Both the position numbers and the translations under genes were made by a program. Shown piece after piece: positions 35,726-47,121 of a stretch of 64,000 nucleotides of DNA. Numbering within the stretch: position 1 is the stretch's first letter; each line of letters opens with the position of its first letter. Source of the DNA: Druceiella hillmani. Lineage: Eukaryota > Arthropoda > Insecta > Lepidoptera > Hepialidae. The stretch is from assembly GCA_039881145.1 (NCBI GenBank), contig JAYKKI010000006.1, positions 14,763,001-14,827,000 of the forward strand. Reading direction: 5' to 3'. The notes below the pieces were generated by a model. The model did no database searches. It saw only the letters and a program-made list of their open reading frames with translations, and was not told where the DNA came from.

Positions 35726-36635
35726 AGGTTAAGTTAGGTTAGGTTAGGTTAGGTTAGGTTAGGTTAGGTTAGGTTAGGTTAGGTTAGGTTAGGTTAGGAT
35801 AGGTTAAGTTAGGTTAGGTTAGGTTAGGTTAGGTTAGGTTAGGTTAGGTTAGGTTAGGTTAGGTTAGGTTAGGTTAGGTTAGGTTAGGATAGGTTAGGAT
35901 AGGTTAGGTTAGGTTAGGTTAGCTTAGGTTAGCTTAGGTTAGCTTAGGTTAGCTTAGGTTAGCTTAGGTTAGCTTAGGTTAGCTTAGGTTAGCTTAGGTT
36001 AGCTTAGGTTAGGTTAGGTTAGGTTAGGTTGGGTTGGGTTGGGTTGGGTTGGGTTGGGTTGGGTTAGATTAGGTTAGGTTAGGTTAGGTTAGGTTAGGTT
36101 AGGTTAGGTTAGGTTAGGTTAGGTTTGGTTACGTTAGGTTAGGTTAGGTTAGGTTAGGTTAGGTTAGGTTAGGTTAGGTTAGGTTAGGTTAAGTTAGGTT
36201 AGGTTAGGTTAGGTTAGGTTAGGTTAGGTTAGGTTAGGTTAGGTTAGGTTAGCTTAGGTTAGGTTAGGTTAGCTTAGGTTAGGTTAGGTTAGGTTAGCTT
36301 AGGTTAGGTTAGGTTAGGTTAGGTTAGGCTAGGTTAGGTTAGGTTAGGTTAGGTTAGGTTAGGCTAGGTTAGGTTAGGTTAGGCTAAGTGAGGCTAGGTT
36401 AGGCTAGGTTAGGCTAGGTTAGGCTAGGTTAGGCTAGGTTAGGCTAGGTTAGGCTAGGTTAGGCTAGATTAGGCTAGGTTAGGCTAGGTTAGGCTAGGTT
36501 AGGCTAGGTTAGGCTAGGTTCGGCTAGGTTAGGCTAGGTTAGGCTAGGTTAGGCTAGGTTAGGTTAGGTTAGGCTAGGTTAGGCTAGGTTAGGTTAGGTT
36601 AGGTTAGATTAGGTTAGGTTAGGTTAGGTTAGGTT
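35726..36635 (+). repeat. Interstitial telomeric (TTAGG)n array with variant blocks
   Basis: About 910 bp of the pentamer TTAGG, the ancestral arthropod telomere repeat. Variants occur in blocks: a 10-mer TTAGGTTAGC repeated about nine times (35921-36010), seven TTGGG units (36031-36065), and a 10-mer TTAGGCTAGG over about 200 bp (36381-36590). Single TTAGA, TTACG and TAGGA changes are scattered elsewhere. Unique sequence and other repeats lie on both sides, so it is interstitial in this window. Confidence 0.97.
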
Positions 36636-36639
36636 AAAA

Positions 36640-37595
36640 AGTAAACTGATCCAGCTATTAATAGTTAAATTATTAATAGTTAAATATTAACGATTAAATT
36701 ATCGCTACTATTTATCAGACTTCGGGGCATTCCCGTGGGTCCAGTCTTGGCGAAGAAAGTTTGAAGTCATAATAATATATAGCACAACTTCTTTCGCGCT
36801 AAAGGTGGTCGTAGAATTAGTACATAGAATTGGTAATAAATGTAACGGAATACGGTAGTTGACTCATTCTAAATTTTGATATTTTTCGTACAATATTGTG
36901 AAATATAAGTTAATTAAAAGCCAGTCTTGAAAAAAAATCAAAAATTGATTGAAAAATAAGCCAGATGTAGGCTTCTAAATTTGAAGCTATTGATAGATTT
37001 GGGTATATCCCTGTCTCTTTTCCTCTCGTAGAATATAATGTGCAATATTAAAAATAACCTCACAACACAGTATTGCCGTCCTTCTCTAAAGGTTAAATTT
37101 AAACTTTTAAAACTCGGTCAATTTTTAAGATTATTAAAAAAAATTTCACTCTTCATTAGCCTGTACCTTGAAATTATGATTAATGAAATAAAAAAAAATT
37201 AGTCAAATACCCAATTAATACATTTATGTATAGTCATTGGAATACAAATGTGCAATCAATAAATCAGTTAAATATTATTTTTTCCCTAGCAAAAATATTA
37301 TTGCTTGAATATCTTTCATAGGCGTAAAAATATCGCGAATTTATGGAAACTTGTAAAACATAGAATCGTAACTACAGTTTTCCAGCAAACAAAAAAAGTT
37401 TAGTAAACGAGAGGAAAGTGCCTGATTTTTTTTCGAAGGTTATATTATATCAACATGGAGGTCGTTAAATAACGACCTTATTCCTCCAGTATCAGATTGC
37501 ATTTGCACACAAAAATCATCTTAAATTAGGCATTAAAGAAATAATATAACAGTTCTCTTCTTCACTTACGTAGGTAGGTCGCTTTCAAGATTCTG
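36640..37595. other. Stretch without a recognisable gene
   Basis: A GC-richer segment at 36720-36800 (CTTCGGGGCATTCCCGTGGG, AGTCTTGGCGAAG) might be untranslated Gypsy sequence, but I cannot show it. The rest is AT-rich and without motifs. Confidence 0.3.
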
Positions 37596-37597
37596 AT

Positions 37598-37985
37598 GGT
37601 TTTTTACTCATATATACTTAAAAATGCCAAAGAAATCTTTTATTTTTGATGTCATTTACCCTTGTCTCGAAAAAAAACTGTATCTCTTCCAAAAATTATC
37701 CAATTTTAATAATTTTTTCGGTGTTTTCTTAATAAACATTTGTAAAAGGATAATAAATTACAAAGAAAATTATGGAAATATATATTGTGAACAAAAATTT
37801 TAACAAAAACTGAAATCAAGGTCACATCGTATTTTTGCAACCCGGTACATCCTCCGTATCAGCAAAATAATTGTTATCGTCACTATTATCACTATCGCTC
37901 AAAATTTGCATTACGCCAAATTGTGAGCGCACCACAATGTCACTCCCAATATCACTTTCTTCACAAAATCGGACACATAATGTAA
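37598..37985 (-). mobile_element. piggyBac MITE, 5'-truncated copy
   Basis: It starts inside the right end (GGTTTTTTACTCATATATAC) and continues through the shared 3' part and across the common junction (CCCGGTACATCCTCCGTATC). It then enters the acidic N-terminal coding text, whose minus-strand translation includes SDSDNSDDNNYFADTEDV, and stops near 37985. The true left end is missing. It is 88 percent-type similar by eye rather than identical to the other copies. Confidence 0.8.
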
Positions 37986-38181
37986 GAAGTATTTATATAT
38001 CAATATGTTTCTCATCAATAATTTCTAACTTATCAATCTTTAATAAATGCGAACGTGACATTGATATGTTTGTTTGTTTCACTTTCACAGCTAATTTATT
38101 TAATAGATCCCTTTAAAATTTAACATAGATATAGTCTGTGTCCTGGAAATAAATATAAAATATATCTTATCGCAGGAAAAA

Positions 38182-38310
38182 ATTATTCCATGCATGCGAA
38201 ACCGCACTCAATAACTTGCGTGGCATATATGTACATACATCACCTAATTTGATGTATGTACATATATGTCACGCTAGTTATTGACTGCGATTTCGCACGC
38301 ATGGAATTAT
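38182..38310. repeat. Long inverted repeat, 61 bp arms, 7 base loop
   Basis: The left arm (38182-38242) and right arm (38250-38310) are reverse complements with about six mismatches, the inner 18 bp (ATATATGTACATACATCA) being perfect. It has no coding capacity. It could be a small foldback MITE or, if transcribed, a long hairpin RNA. Confidence 0.85.
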
Positions 38311-38354
38311 AATAAACGGATAAAACAGTGAAAAAGAACAACATTCATCCACAA

Positions 38355-38474
38355 AGATATCTTTGCTAATAGCCCACCTGAAGATGTTGTAATACAACGA
38401 AACCTAGGTCGAGGTAAAGAACTTAAAGAAAGTAGAAATAATACTACATCACGTAGTTTCATTTAATTGTGAAT
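38355..38474 (+). repeat. Solo arm of the foldback repeat family (copy 4)
   Basis: It runs from TTTGCTAATAGCCCACCTGA through GATGTTGTAATACAACGAAA and CCTAGGTCGAGGTAAAGAAC to GTTTCATTTAATTGTG. It has the same boundaries and orientation as the copies at 2.7 and 25.9 kb. Confidence 0.85.
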
Positions 38475-38639
38475 ATGGGTTATTATTATTTGTTATTAAA
38501 TTTATTCGGTCTGTATGGTATTTTCTGTCCGTGACGGGGCCAAAATCGAGGGCATGAAACCTTTCACGTTTAAAGATTCTTGTGTTTTTGATTGAAATTT
38601 ATTAGGGTAATAATGTTTTAGAAAAAAGTTACTTTTATC

Positions 38640-39290
38640 TTATGGTTAGTATTATCAAGGTGAGAAAGGTTATATTTAAATTTTGGTTTAGAACGACATT
38701 CTTGAAGTATGTATCCTTGTTTTTTACAATAATCGCAAAATTTTATTAGTGTTATGTGACGTATGTTTTTGTTTCTACAATTAATAGCTGAACGACCCGA
38801 TTTATTGGAATTAATTTATCGAATTAATTTAATTACTTATATTCAAATGTTGAAATTTAGACATTTCATATTTTGATTTTAATTCTTGCTCTCCTGCAAT
38901 ACCAATAGAGATAGCGTCTTCCAAAGAGTTAGGTCTCTGTGATTTTACTAAAATATTAAGTTCTTTAATTAATCCATTTATAAAAATATTATATTAAAAT
39001 ATTATACATAATTAATATCGGCAATTCTAACTCCTGAAGTTAAATTTTTGTTGAGATTTAATTAGTTTAAAAAATCAGTTTTCTATTTTTTTAGAAAAGT
39101 TAACGACAAACTCAGAAAATACTTGATAGCAACTACTTACCTGCACTACTACATTGGCCAAAGGTTCTTCTTTTGGAATATGATTCTAAAAGGAATGTTT
39201 TTAGATCTGACCACGTCTTGAAATCTATGTTGAGTATTAACGCCCGGAGCGTTATTACAGCATTTCCAAATATTTTTGAAGATATCATTT
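38640..39290 (-). pseudogene. Gypsy-type gag remnant with degenerate zinc knuckle
   Basis: On the minus strand: NIDFKTWSDLKTFLLESYS and KRRTFGQ (about 39230-39150), a later GLIKELNILVKSQRPNSLED with AISIGIAGEQELKSKYEM (about 38985-38860), and a CCHC-like finger CDYCKKQGYILQEC (about 38740-38695) with Tyr where the His should be. The order and spacing fit a Gypsy gag. It is interrupted by stops and frame changes. Strand and order agree with the integrase remnant at 34.3-35.4 kb, so both probably come from one insertion later split by other repeats. I did not find protease, reverse transcriptase or RNase H in between. Confidence 0.6.
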
Positions 39291-39574
39291 GTAAGAAAAT
39301 AATTTAATGACTATATTTTATTAAATTGTATGAATTATTACAACTATCTATAAAAATGTATAAATTAGATTTATTCAAATTTTGTATTTTTATCGGTTTC
39401 AGTTAAGTATCCAGATGACAAAGTTTTAAAATTTTTGCTTTCTATTGACGTTGTAATTGACAAAGTTTTAATTGTAAAATAAAATTAAATAGTAAAAATG
39501 ATTAACCTATAAAATACCTTCTTTGAAGTTCGATAATTCGTCAGGAGATGATGCAGTTGTAAAAGCATAGATAT

Positions 39575-40800
39575 ATATATGCATGTGTGTCACTTACGTT
39601 AGACTGTAGATAATTATTTTGTGTGATAATGTGTGTATATGTGTCACTCACATCAGACTGTCGATAATTATTTTGTGTGTATATGTGCCACTTACATTAG
39701 ACTCTAGATAATTATTTTGTGTGATAATGTGTATATATTTGTTACTTACATCAGACTGTAGATTTATTTTATTAATTTTTTATATACAATTATTTCGTGT
39801 GATAATGTGTGTATATGTGTCACTCACATCAGACTGTAGATAATTATTTTGTGTGATAATGTGTGTATATGTGTCACTCACATCAGACTGTAGAAAATTA
39901 TTTTGTGTGTATATGTGCCACTTACATTAGACTCTAGATAATTATTTTGTGTGATAATGTGTATATATTTGTTACTTACATCAGACTGTAGATTTATTTT
40001 ATTAATTTTTTATATAGAATTATTTTGTGTGATAATGTGTGTATATGTGTCACTCACATCAGACTGTAGATAATTATTTTGTGTGATAATGTGTGTATAT
40101 GTGTCACTCACATCAGACTGTAAATAATTATTTTGTGTGTATATGTGCCACTTACATCAGTCTGTAGATAATTATTTTGTGTGATAATATGTGTATATGT
40201 GCCACTTACATCAGGCTGTAGATAATTATTTTGTGTGATAATGTGTGTATATGTGTCACTTACATCAGACTGTAGATAATTATTTTGTGTGTATATGTGC
40301 CACTTACATTAGACTGTAGATAATTATTTTGTGTGATAATGTGTGTATATGTGTCACTTACATCAGGCTGTAGATAATTATTTTGTGTGATAATGTGTGT
40401 ATATGTGTCACTCACATCAGACTGTAGATAATTATTTTGTGTGATAATGTGTGTATATGTGTCACTCACATCAGACTGTAGATAATTATTTTGTGTGTAT
40501 ATGTGCCACTTACATCAGGCTGTAGGTAATTATTTTGTGTAATAATGTGTGTATATGTGTCACTCACATCAGACTGTAGATAATTATTTTGTGTGTATAT
40601 GTGGCACTTACATTAGACAGTAAATAATTATTTTGTGTGATCATGTGTATATGTTTGTTACTTACATCAGACTGTAGATAATTATTTTGTGTGATAATGT
40701 GTGCATATGTGTCACTTACATCAGACTGTGGGTAATTATTTAGTGTGATATTGTGTGTAGGTATATGTGTCACTTAAATCAGACTGTGGATAATTATTTT
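39575..40800. repeat. 54/44 bp minisatellite, more than 20 units
   Basis: The long unit is 54 bp (GTGATAATGTGTGTATATGT plus 34 more). The short form is 44 bp and lacks the first 10 bases. A longer block containing TTTATTTTATTAATTTTTTA occurs twice (about 39677-39790 and 39907-40025), showing higher-order duplication. Since 54 is a multiple of 3, runs of long units stay open on the minus strand as an 18-residue repeat, and each 44 bp unit shifts the frame. I do not regard those frames as genes. Confidence 0.95.
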
Positions 40801-40804
40801 TTCC

Positions 40805-41190
40805 ATAGAAGTTTAATTTCGTTTTGTCTTTCCTCAAGTTCTTTTATTGAATGGATCCTTGCTTGTTGTATATGACATTATGGTATGTGTAGAAAAAAAT
40901 TTAATAACATATATGAATTCAAATAATACGTGTAATACGTAAATGAGGTCAAAGTGAAATAAGATTACGTAATTTAGACAATTTTTAAATATATTAATTC
41001 AAAATCAAAACGAAATTTAACAAAGCTAACACCAATTCATTACAAAGTTTATAGGCAAGGTACAAGGGATGTAAGAAATTGTAAAATAACAAGATTGTAC
41101 TCACAGTGCCCCGAGCTTGTCCTCATTTCCTTCCTTCTTAATTAGTACCTCCGGACGTTTGTCCTCTGATCGTCGCAGCTACTCCCAATC
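40805..41190. other. Short unannotated stretch
   Basis: AT-rich sequence, then a moderately GC-rich segment just left of the hAT terminus. No coding motif. Confidence 0.3.
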
Positions 41191-41191
41191 A

Positions 41192-43302
41192 GTGGCGTAA
41201 CGTAGCGGGGGCTGAAGGGGCGAGAGTGCCGCCCCGGGCGGCACTTTTAGGGGGTGGCAAAATTTCACAATACATAATAATAATAATATCCTGTAAAAAT
41301 GTTAACTGTTTCATTTCATGAACGAAACTTTTTATTATTTATTCTTTGACGAAACCGGGAAATCCCCTTTCTTTAAATTAATGTAGTCCTCTTGCTCGTT
41401 GTCTGTGTTGACTTGCAGTGATTCCCCGTGTTTTATTTTGTGTTCGAATTGTTTACGATTAATATTCAGTGATAATGATTTTTTCCTACAAAGAATAGTG
41501 TTCAATATTGTATGTAATATTAACAACATCTGCAAATTAGGTTACAGTACGGGTAAGTCCCTTCAGAAAGTCCGTGAATGATACTTTGACAATTCAAAGA
41601 AAGTATATAAGTTATAAAAGTTATTCATTGCTAGATCATCAGTTGTCCACATTGACTTAATTGTATGTATGTATACGCCTTCCAGCCTATAATTTTATGT
41701 GCTCATAAGTACTTGTTGACCAGCAAAGAATTAAAGAAATAAACCCCAAAGTTGAATTCGTACCCTGTTCAAATCATTCGTTAAACCTGGTTTGTTTACA
41801 CGCTGCCTCAGCTGAGACGACTTCAGTAATATTTTTTCGGCACATTAGAACGTTGCTTTTCATTTGTTTCCATGTCCTCACATCGTTGAGAAGTTCTAAT
41901 ATAGCAGCTACAGGCAAAAGTTTAAAAAGAGTTCAAGATATGCGGGAGTGCAAGAGGCGATGAGGTAAATATGACAAGCTATCATTACAAAGCATTCTCG
42001 TGACTTTGGAAAACCTGACAGTAGGAAGCCTAAACACAAGAACAGGTGTTGCTAGTTACGATGCAGATATTTTTCATTTTTTTCTTGTGCTACATGAAGT
42101 AAATGATGCAGAAAAATGTTTACAAACAAAGGGACTTGACATAAGACTGTGCGCTGAAAAAGTAAATACTTTGCAGAACATACTGATAGACGAGACATAC
42201 TGATAACGAAAGAAATGGGCAGACAGCGCTGTAACTTGTGCAAAAAATATATGTGAAAAAATTTACATTTCTATGGAACCTCAGAGGCACGTTACGAGAA
42301 GGCACGTTTTTGTGACGGAACCAGGGATGCCAACTTGTCTTATGAAAATGAATTGGGACGGAAGCTGTTTTCTTCGTTAGAATAATTACAGAAATTCGTG
42401 AGAGGTTTCAGCTGCTACAGAATTTAGTGAATAAGTTTGCTTATCTAACCCCGGCTATATTATTAGGTTCGGACAACACTAAACGTAATCTAGACTACGC
42501 ATCTGCCGAAATTGACGGGCAGGACTTCAAGCTGGAATGACTTCGACTGCGGACTTGCATTGCTGCCACAGGCAACGAAAATAAATTAATGAACGTGGAC
42601 TCGCTTGAATTATTAAAAGTGAAATCCAAGCTGGGAGATATTCTGCCCAATATTATAATAATGCTCCGAATATTCCACACAATTGCCGTAAGCTAGCTAT
42701 GAGGGAAATTAAAAAAAAATTGAAATTGATAACAAATTATTTAATATCTACAATGAGTACTTAAAAGCTGATCAATCTAGCTATTTTGTCAATTGAGTAA
42801 GAGGTATGTGATGCTATATACATTGACACTGTGATAAAAGACTTTGCTTTAAAAAAAGTAGACGAATTAAATTTTTTGTTAAAGACAGAAGTTTTATTTT
42901 TAATTCTAGCAATTAGTTTATAACTAACAATACACTAATTAACTACACTACACACATTAAATACACTAATTAACAGTATTATATTGGAAGGCTATTTGTG
43001 CTTTATATTCAATTCGCTAAAAACTTAATCTGCCCATCGTAAACGCATGTTCTGTACCTGTTAAATAAAAATTCTTACACACAGGCCACGTGTAAGAATT
43101 TTTGTAATAAACGTGATCATTATATTGTAAAACATGACTTTTATTTGTAACCTGTATAATACACAATAATGATGATTGTTTTGCCGAAAAGTTCTTCAGA
43201 ATTACTTTATATTTTAGAGTTCATTGAATTTCAGTACGGAAATAAGGGGGCGGCGGAATTCGCTAGCGTCCCGGGCGGTTGAAAGCCACGCTACGCCGCT
43301 GA
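41192..43302 (+). mobile_element. Decayed hAT transposon with both termini
   Basis: The left end ATCAGTGGCGTAACGTAGC (from about 41190) is matched by the reverse complement of the right end, ATCAGCGGCGTAGCGTGGC (ending about 43304). GC-rich subterminal text containing CCCCGGGCGG and CCCGGGCGG follows on both sides. No clear 8 bp target duplication is visible. Inside, plus-strand fragments in changing frames include a DIRLCAEKVNTLQNILIDE segment (about 42137-42195). The hAT C-terminal dimerisation region lies at 42660-42860, with KLKLITNYLISTMS, INLAILSIE and VIKDFALKKVDEL. It belongs to the same broad zinc-finger hAT group as the 27 kb element. Confidence 0.75.
43068..43103. repeat. 14 bp perfect inverted repeat (terminator-like hairpin)
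   Basis: AAAAATTCTTACAC and GTGTAAGAATTTTT are exact reverse complements separated by 9 bases. It lies in the 3' untranslated part of the hAT element. Confidence 0.7.
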
Positions 43303-43309
43303 TCCATCT

Positions 43310-44450
43310 GATTAATTTGTAGAGAAGTAGGTTGAATCTTCGATAAACTTGTGAATCAGATAACTAATAATGGTTTATTAATTCCCGAATATCCTACCGA
43401 CTGAGCCAATTACATTTCCATGTTATTTTTGCATTAAATAAATGGGGCTGTGTCGGTGCACACGGCCGTTGGTTTTAACGTGAAACGTCTATATTGGCGA
43501 GTGGCTTTTAGTGTTAAAGATTCAAAGAAAACCAGATTGACTTCGTTCTAAATATTTTAATACAATCTTTATAGGTTAGTACAAATAACATTCCATTTAA
43601 ATCGACGTCGTTTACTGAACGTGCCTTCGCAGCTTTGAGACGCTCCCGAAACCGCCTCGCTCGCTCGGCGCCGGACATTGGGGTACCTGTGCGTGGCCCA
43701 TAACCCCCTCTTTCCGACTATAGCCGTGTTTTATATTTCTGGCTGGCCCTTGCACGGGCTGAGGCCGACATATTTATATTTTATTTTATTTTTTACACTT
43801 ATTTTGGTTATTTTTAACTACAAATATCCTCCATGTCACATTTATTATTATTTAAATCGATTGAACTAAATTAAATCTATAAACACACGAAAGAATCACT
43901 GCGCTATCACGTGTGAGTCGTGAGTTATACTGAATAGTAACCAGCGAGAGCGCCGGTTTCCGTTATTCTACGCAGTGCCTCTCCCCCGCCCGGTCCCGAT
44001 GCAAACTCAAGGATAGCAGCGAGCTGACTATATACGCTAAATAATGACATTGGATTCATGTTTCTAAGACTTATAATTTTGTAATTATTAAGGTAAGACG
44101 ATATAGACCTTTTCATTACAGTCCATTTTTCTGACCTGGTACCCGTATGTTTTGGTGTGATTTTAAAGACTTTTCACGTCAAAAATAGAAATAAAAATGT
44201 TTAATATAATTATTGAGAAGCTTAATACAAAGGTGTTGACTTAACAAAGGTTTGTAGGTGAAAGGAACGCTTTGTAACCAGGAAGTGATACGTAGATGGC
44301 CAACAAATCTTCTGTGGATATATGAATATTTAAGTGTGCAATGGGACTTCCTCGAACTTAATGAAAGGAGTCCTTTGTATCCGTTATAACCAGGATGTGC
44401 TGAGTGGGCGAGCGAGCAGTAAATCTTTCTTGATACGTAAGTATGCAGGT
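43310..44450. other. Stretch with GC-rich patches, nothing recognised
   Basis: GC-rich segments at 43630-43700 (CTCGCTCGCTCGGCGCCGGA) and 43945-44005 (CTCTCCCCCGCCCGGTCCCG) stand out. Frames on either strand (for example 43925-44116 minus) do not match a family I know. These could be remnants of older repeats. Confidence 0.35.
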
Positions 44451-44454
44451 CCTC

Positions 44455-44726
44455 CAAGAGGTAATATGTGTTATAATATGTTATAACATACAAGGTAATA
44501 TGTTATAACATATAAGGTAATATGTTATAACACGCGTGTTATAATATGTTATAACATATAAGGTAATATGTTATAACACTCTTGTTATAATATGTTATAA
44601 CATATAAGGTAATATGTTATAACACGCGTGTTATAATATGTTATAACACATAAGGTAATATGTTATAACACGCGTGTTATAATATGTTATAACACATAAG
44701 GTAATATGTTATAACACGCGTGTTAT
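44455..44726. repeat. 46 bp palindromic minisatellite, about five copies
   Basis: AGGTAATATGTTATAACA starts at 44515 and 44561 and recurs to about 44700 at 46 bp steps. Each unit holds TATAACACGCGTGTTATA, an 18 bp perfect palindrome, plus a second dyad ATATGTTATAACATAT, so the array is rich in possible cruciforms. Confidence 0.92.
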
Positions 44727-44728
44727 CA

Positions 44729-45072
44729 TGCATACTTTAATATCATAATTTAAAATCGTGAAATATAATGTATGTTATAACTGTCGTGTGTGATGGCCTT
44801 TACAGTGTGAATATACTCTTCTGTCAATATTTTGAGGCCTTTGATATGTAATGCATGCTGCCGCTGTTAATATTAATATAACTTGACTGATAAGATATGT
44901 TCATAACACACGTGTTATACTTTAATACCATAATTTAAAATCGTGAGATATTATATATGTTGTAACTGTCGTGTGTGATGGCCTTTACAGTGTAAATATA
45001 CTCTTCTGTCCATATTTTGAGGCCTTTGATATGTAATGCATGCTGCCGCTGTTAATATTAATATAATTTGCC
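44729..45072. repeat. Direct duplication of about 190 bp period
   Basis: CGTGTGTGATGGCCTTTACA and TATGTAATGCATGCTGCCGC occur in both copies (about 44785 and 44975; 44850 and 45040). The copies differ at a few positions. Confidence 0.92.
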
Positions 45073-45234
45073 TGAAATAAGGGTTGTATCGTAATTCAAA
45101 ATAAAACTAAGACTATAATTATTTTAGACATATTTAATCACATAGTCATAAGTCACTTGAGGCAAGGCACGTAGATCTATTTTATATTAAATTCCTTTCA
45201 ATTTTCTAATAAAATTCTAAACAAAAAATATCAC

Positions 45235-46440
45235 TTTGAAGTAAAACTTCTTTACGCACGCTTGACTTGGGGAGTAAACTGGTGAAAGCGTGACGAGAGC
45301 GTTACGAAAAGTGTGATCAGGCGAGGCGAACGGAAGTTGAGAGGAAGATATAAGTTAGTGAATACAGAAAGAGAGAGAGGTGCGAGCACACATTTTCTTT
45401 CTCTCTTTCTCTCATAGCCAGTGCATGAAATATATATATATATATATATATATATGCGAGTTTGCTAACGTTACGCAAACGGTGATTTTTTGATTATTTT
45501 GTAATTTAATTTCGTTCTTGAACAATTTTATAATTATTTTGTTCAATACATTAAATATTCTACGTTTAAAGTGAATAAAACTGTAAATTCATTTTAAAGT
45601 TCATATTTTGTGAATTTGAAATTTAACAGTCGTGTGGTCTAAAGCACACTCGTTTTTTTCTTTCTCGGTTTACGATAAATCAATTTTTTTTTTAACGAAA
45701 AAACCGGTTTAATTTTTATTTAATTTGGTTCATTCCGTAAATTGTGCCACTTAATTTCTAAATGACATATTTTTAATTTACATTTTACATTTTCAATTAG
45801 ATGTAGCTGTATTGGATGACAATTTAGTTTTATAAATATTGCAAGAAGCAAAATAATCACCCAAGTCTGTAAAATACTCTCATAGTGCATTAGAATTTCT
45901 TGTGAACATAATGACGAAATTAGAATTTAACGTAATTAAAAGTTAGTTTTTATGTACAATAGTTATTTACTACATATATTTACGCTGCAAAGTAATAACG
46001 CTCAGCTGTGCAAAAAGAAAAATGAAGGATCGTTAGATGAAAAGGGCACTGTACTAAAAATCCTTATTTTAAAATACTCGTACTCGTTGTATTGAATAAA
46101 TATTTATCCGCGAACTACGAAACGTAAAGCAATACTTAACGTAATGAGTAAAACGAGTATACGAGTACGTTTGATACAATCGTATTACATACTTTAAAGT
46201 ATTACGACTTACGAGTATTTAAATATCCAGTTAGTCCCTTATTTCATATACGTTTTAAATATGAAAGAGCGAGAAAACCTGAGTACGCCTCACCTCTAGT
46301 AGTTTTTACACGTCCTCATGAAATTGAGCTTTTTTTGCTGCTGACATGTTAAAAAAATGTAGAAACTAGTCATTTACATTACACATGTGTTTTTTACTAG
46401 AAATACAACTAGACTAGAGGTGTGCAAAATGTATCAGTGA
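45235..46440. repeat. 1.2 kb direct repeat, copy A
   Basis: It begins TTTGAAGTAAAACTTCTTTA and ends near AGGTGTGCAAAATGTATCAG. Copy B at 47122-48447 matches along its length with scattered substitutions and a length difference around the AG-rich and (TA)n parts. There is no coding capacity. It contains GAGAGAGAG and (TA)n microsatellites (about 45370 and 45430). Confidence 0.93.
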
Positions 46441-47121
46441 AATGAAAAGTATTATTAATGAAATTATTTATTAAGCTTACGTTGAACAATGATCATACAA
46501 CATGGTGATAAATAGTAATGACTGAACACTACGCACTATTGTTTGAAAATTAAAAGTAAATTCTACAAGAGTATCCGCTTTGCTTAATACTTTGCAGGTT
46601 CAAGATTTAGGGCTGTCAACCTAGATTCAAATTATACATAAAATAACTTTAATGATTATTAAATAAATTGGAATAGATTGGCGTATTTATTACTTAAAAT
46701 TTTGAAATGGAACAAAAAAGTGTTTTTTTTACGCAAATATTTTGAGCGAACTAAAGTATACTTTTATCACAACGTTTGCAGTCGATCCCGAGTAGTTATG
46801 TCGTCTACATGGATCCAGTGGCGTATTTGACTAAACAGTTCGATTGTTTTCTTTCCCTTTCATGTAACGTCAAAACATATAATTTTATATCCATCTTCAC
46901 GACGCGACGAGTGAGTAAAATGATTGATTTGGTGAAACGAAAAAGACACCGATCCCTCCTGAGCTAGTGATATACTGATACATTTTGATTTCAAGTGAAC
47001 GAGTGATAGATTTGATCGTAACATGTGAGCTATATCTTTTAAATCTCTCACTGATGAGTTACACATCTCTAAACTAGACTATGATACTGGAAACCATGGT
47101 AGGCCCAACTTATATTATATT
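46441..47121. other. 680 bp between the two 1.2 kb repeats
   Basis: AT-rich with only short frames (46776-46967 plus, 46860-47066 minus) and no motif. If the flanking repeats were LTRs this would be the internal region, but I see no primer-binding site, polypurine tract or coding. Confidence 0.35.

Noticed and set aside
35726..36635. True chromosome end
   Set aside because: Unique and transposon sequence continues for tens of kilobases on both sides in this window, so the array is interstitial unless the assembly is wrong.
39575..40800. CRISPR-like array of regularly spaced repeats
   Set aside because: The units are contiguous with no unique spacers and the setting is eukaryotic. It is a minisatellite.
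43630..44005. GC-rich text suggesting rRNA or a host exon
   Set aside because: No rRNA core motif or protein family could be recognised, and frames on both strands are short.
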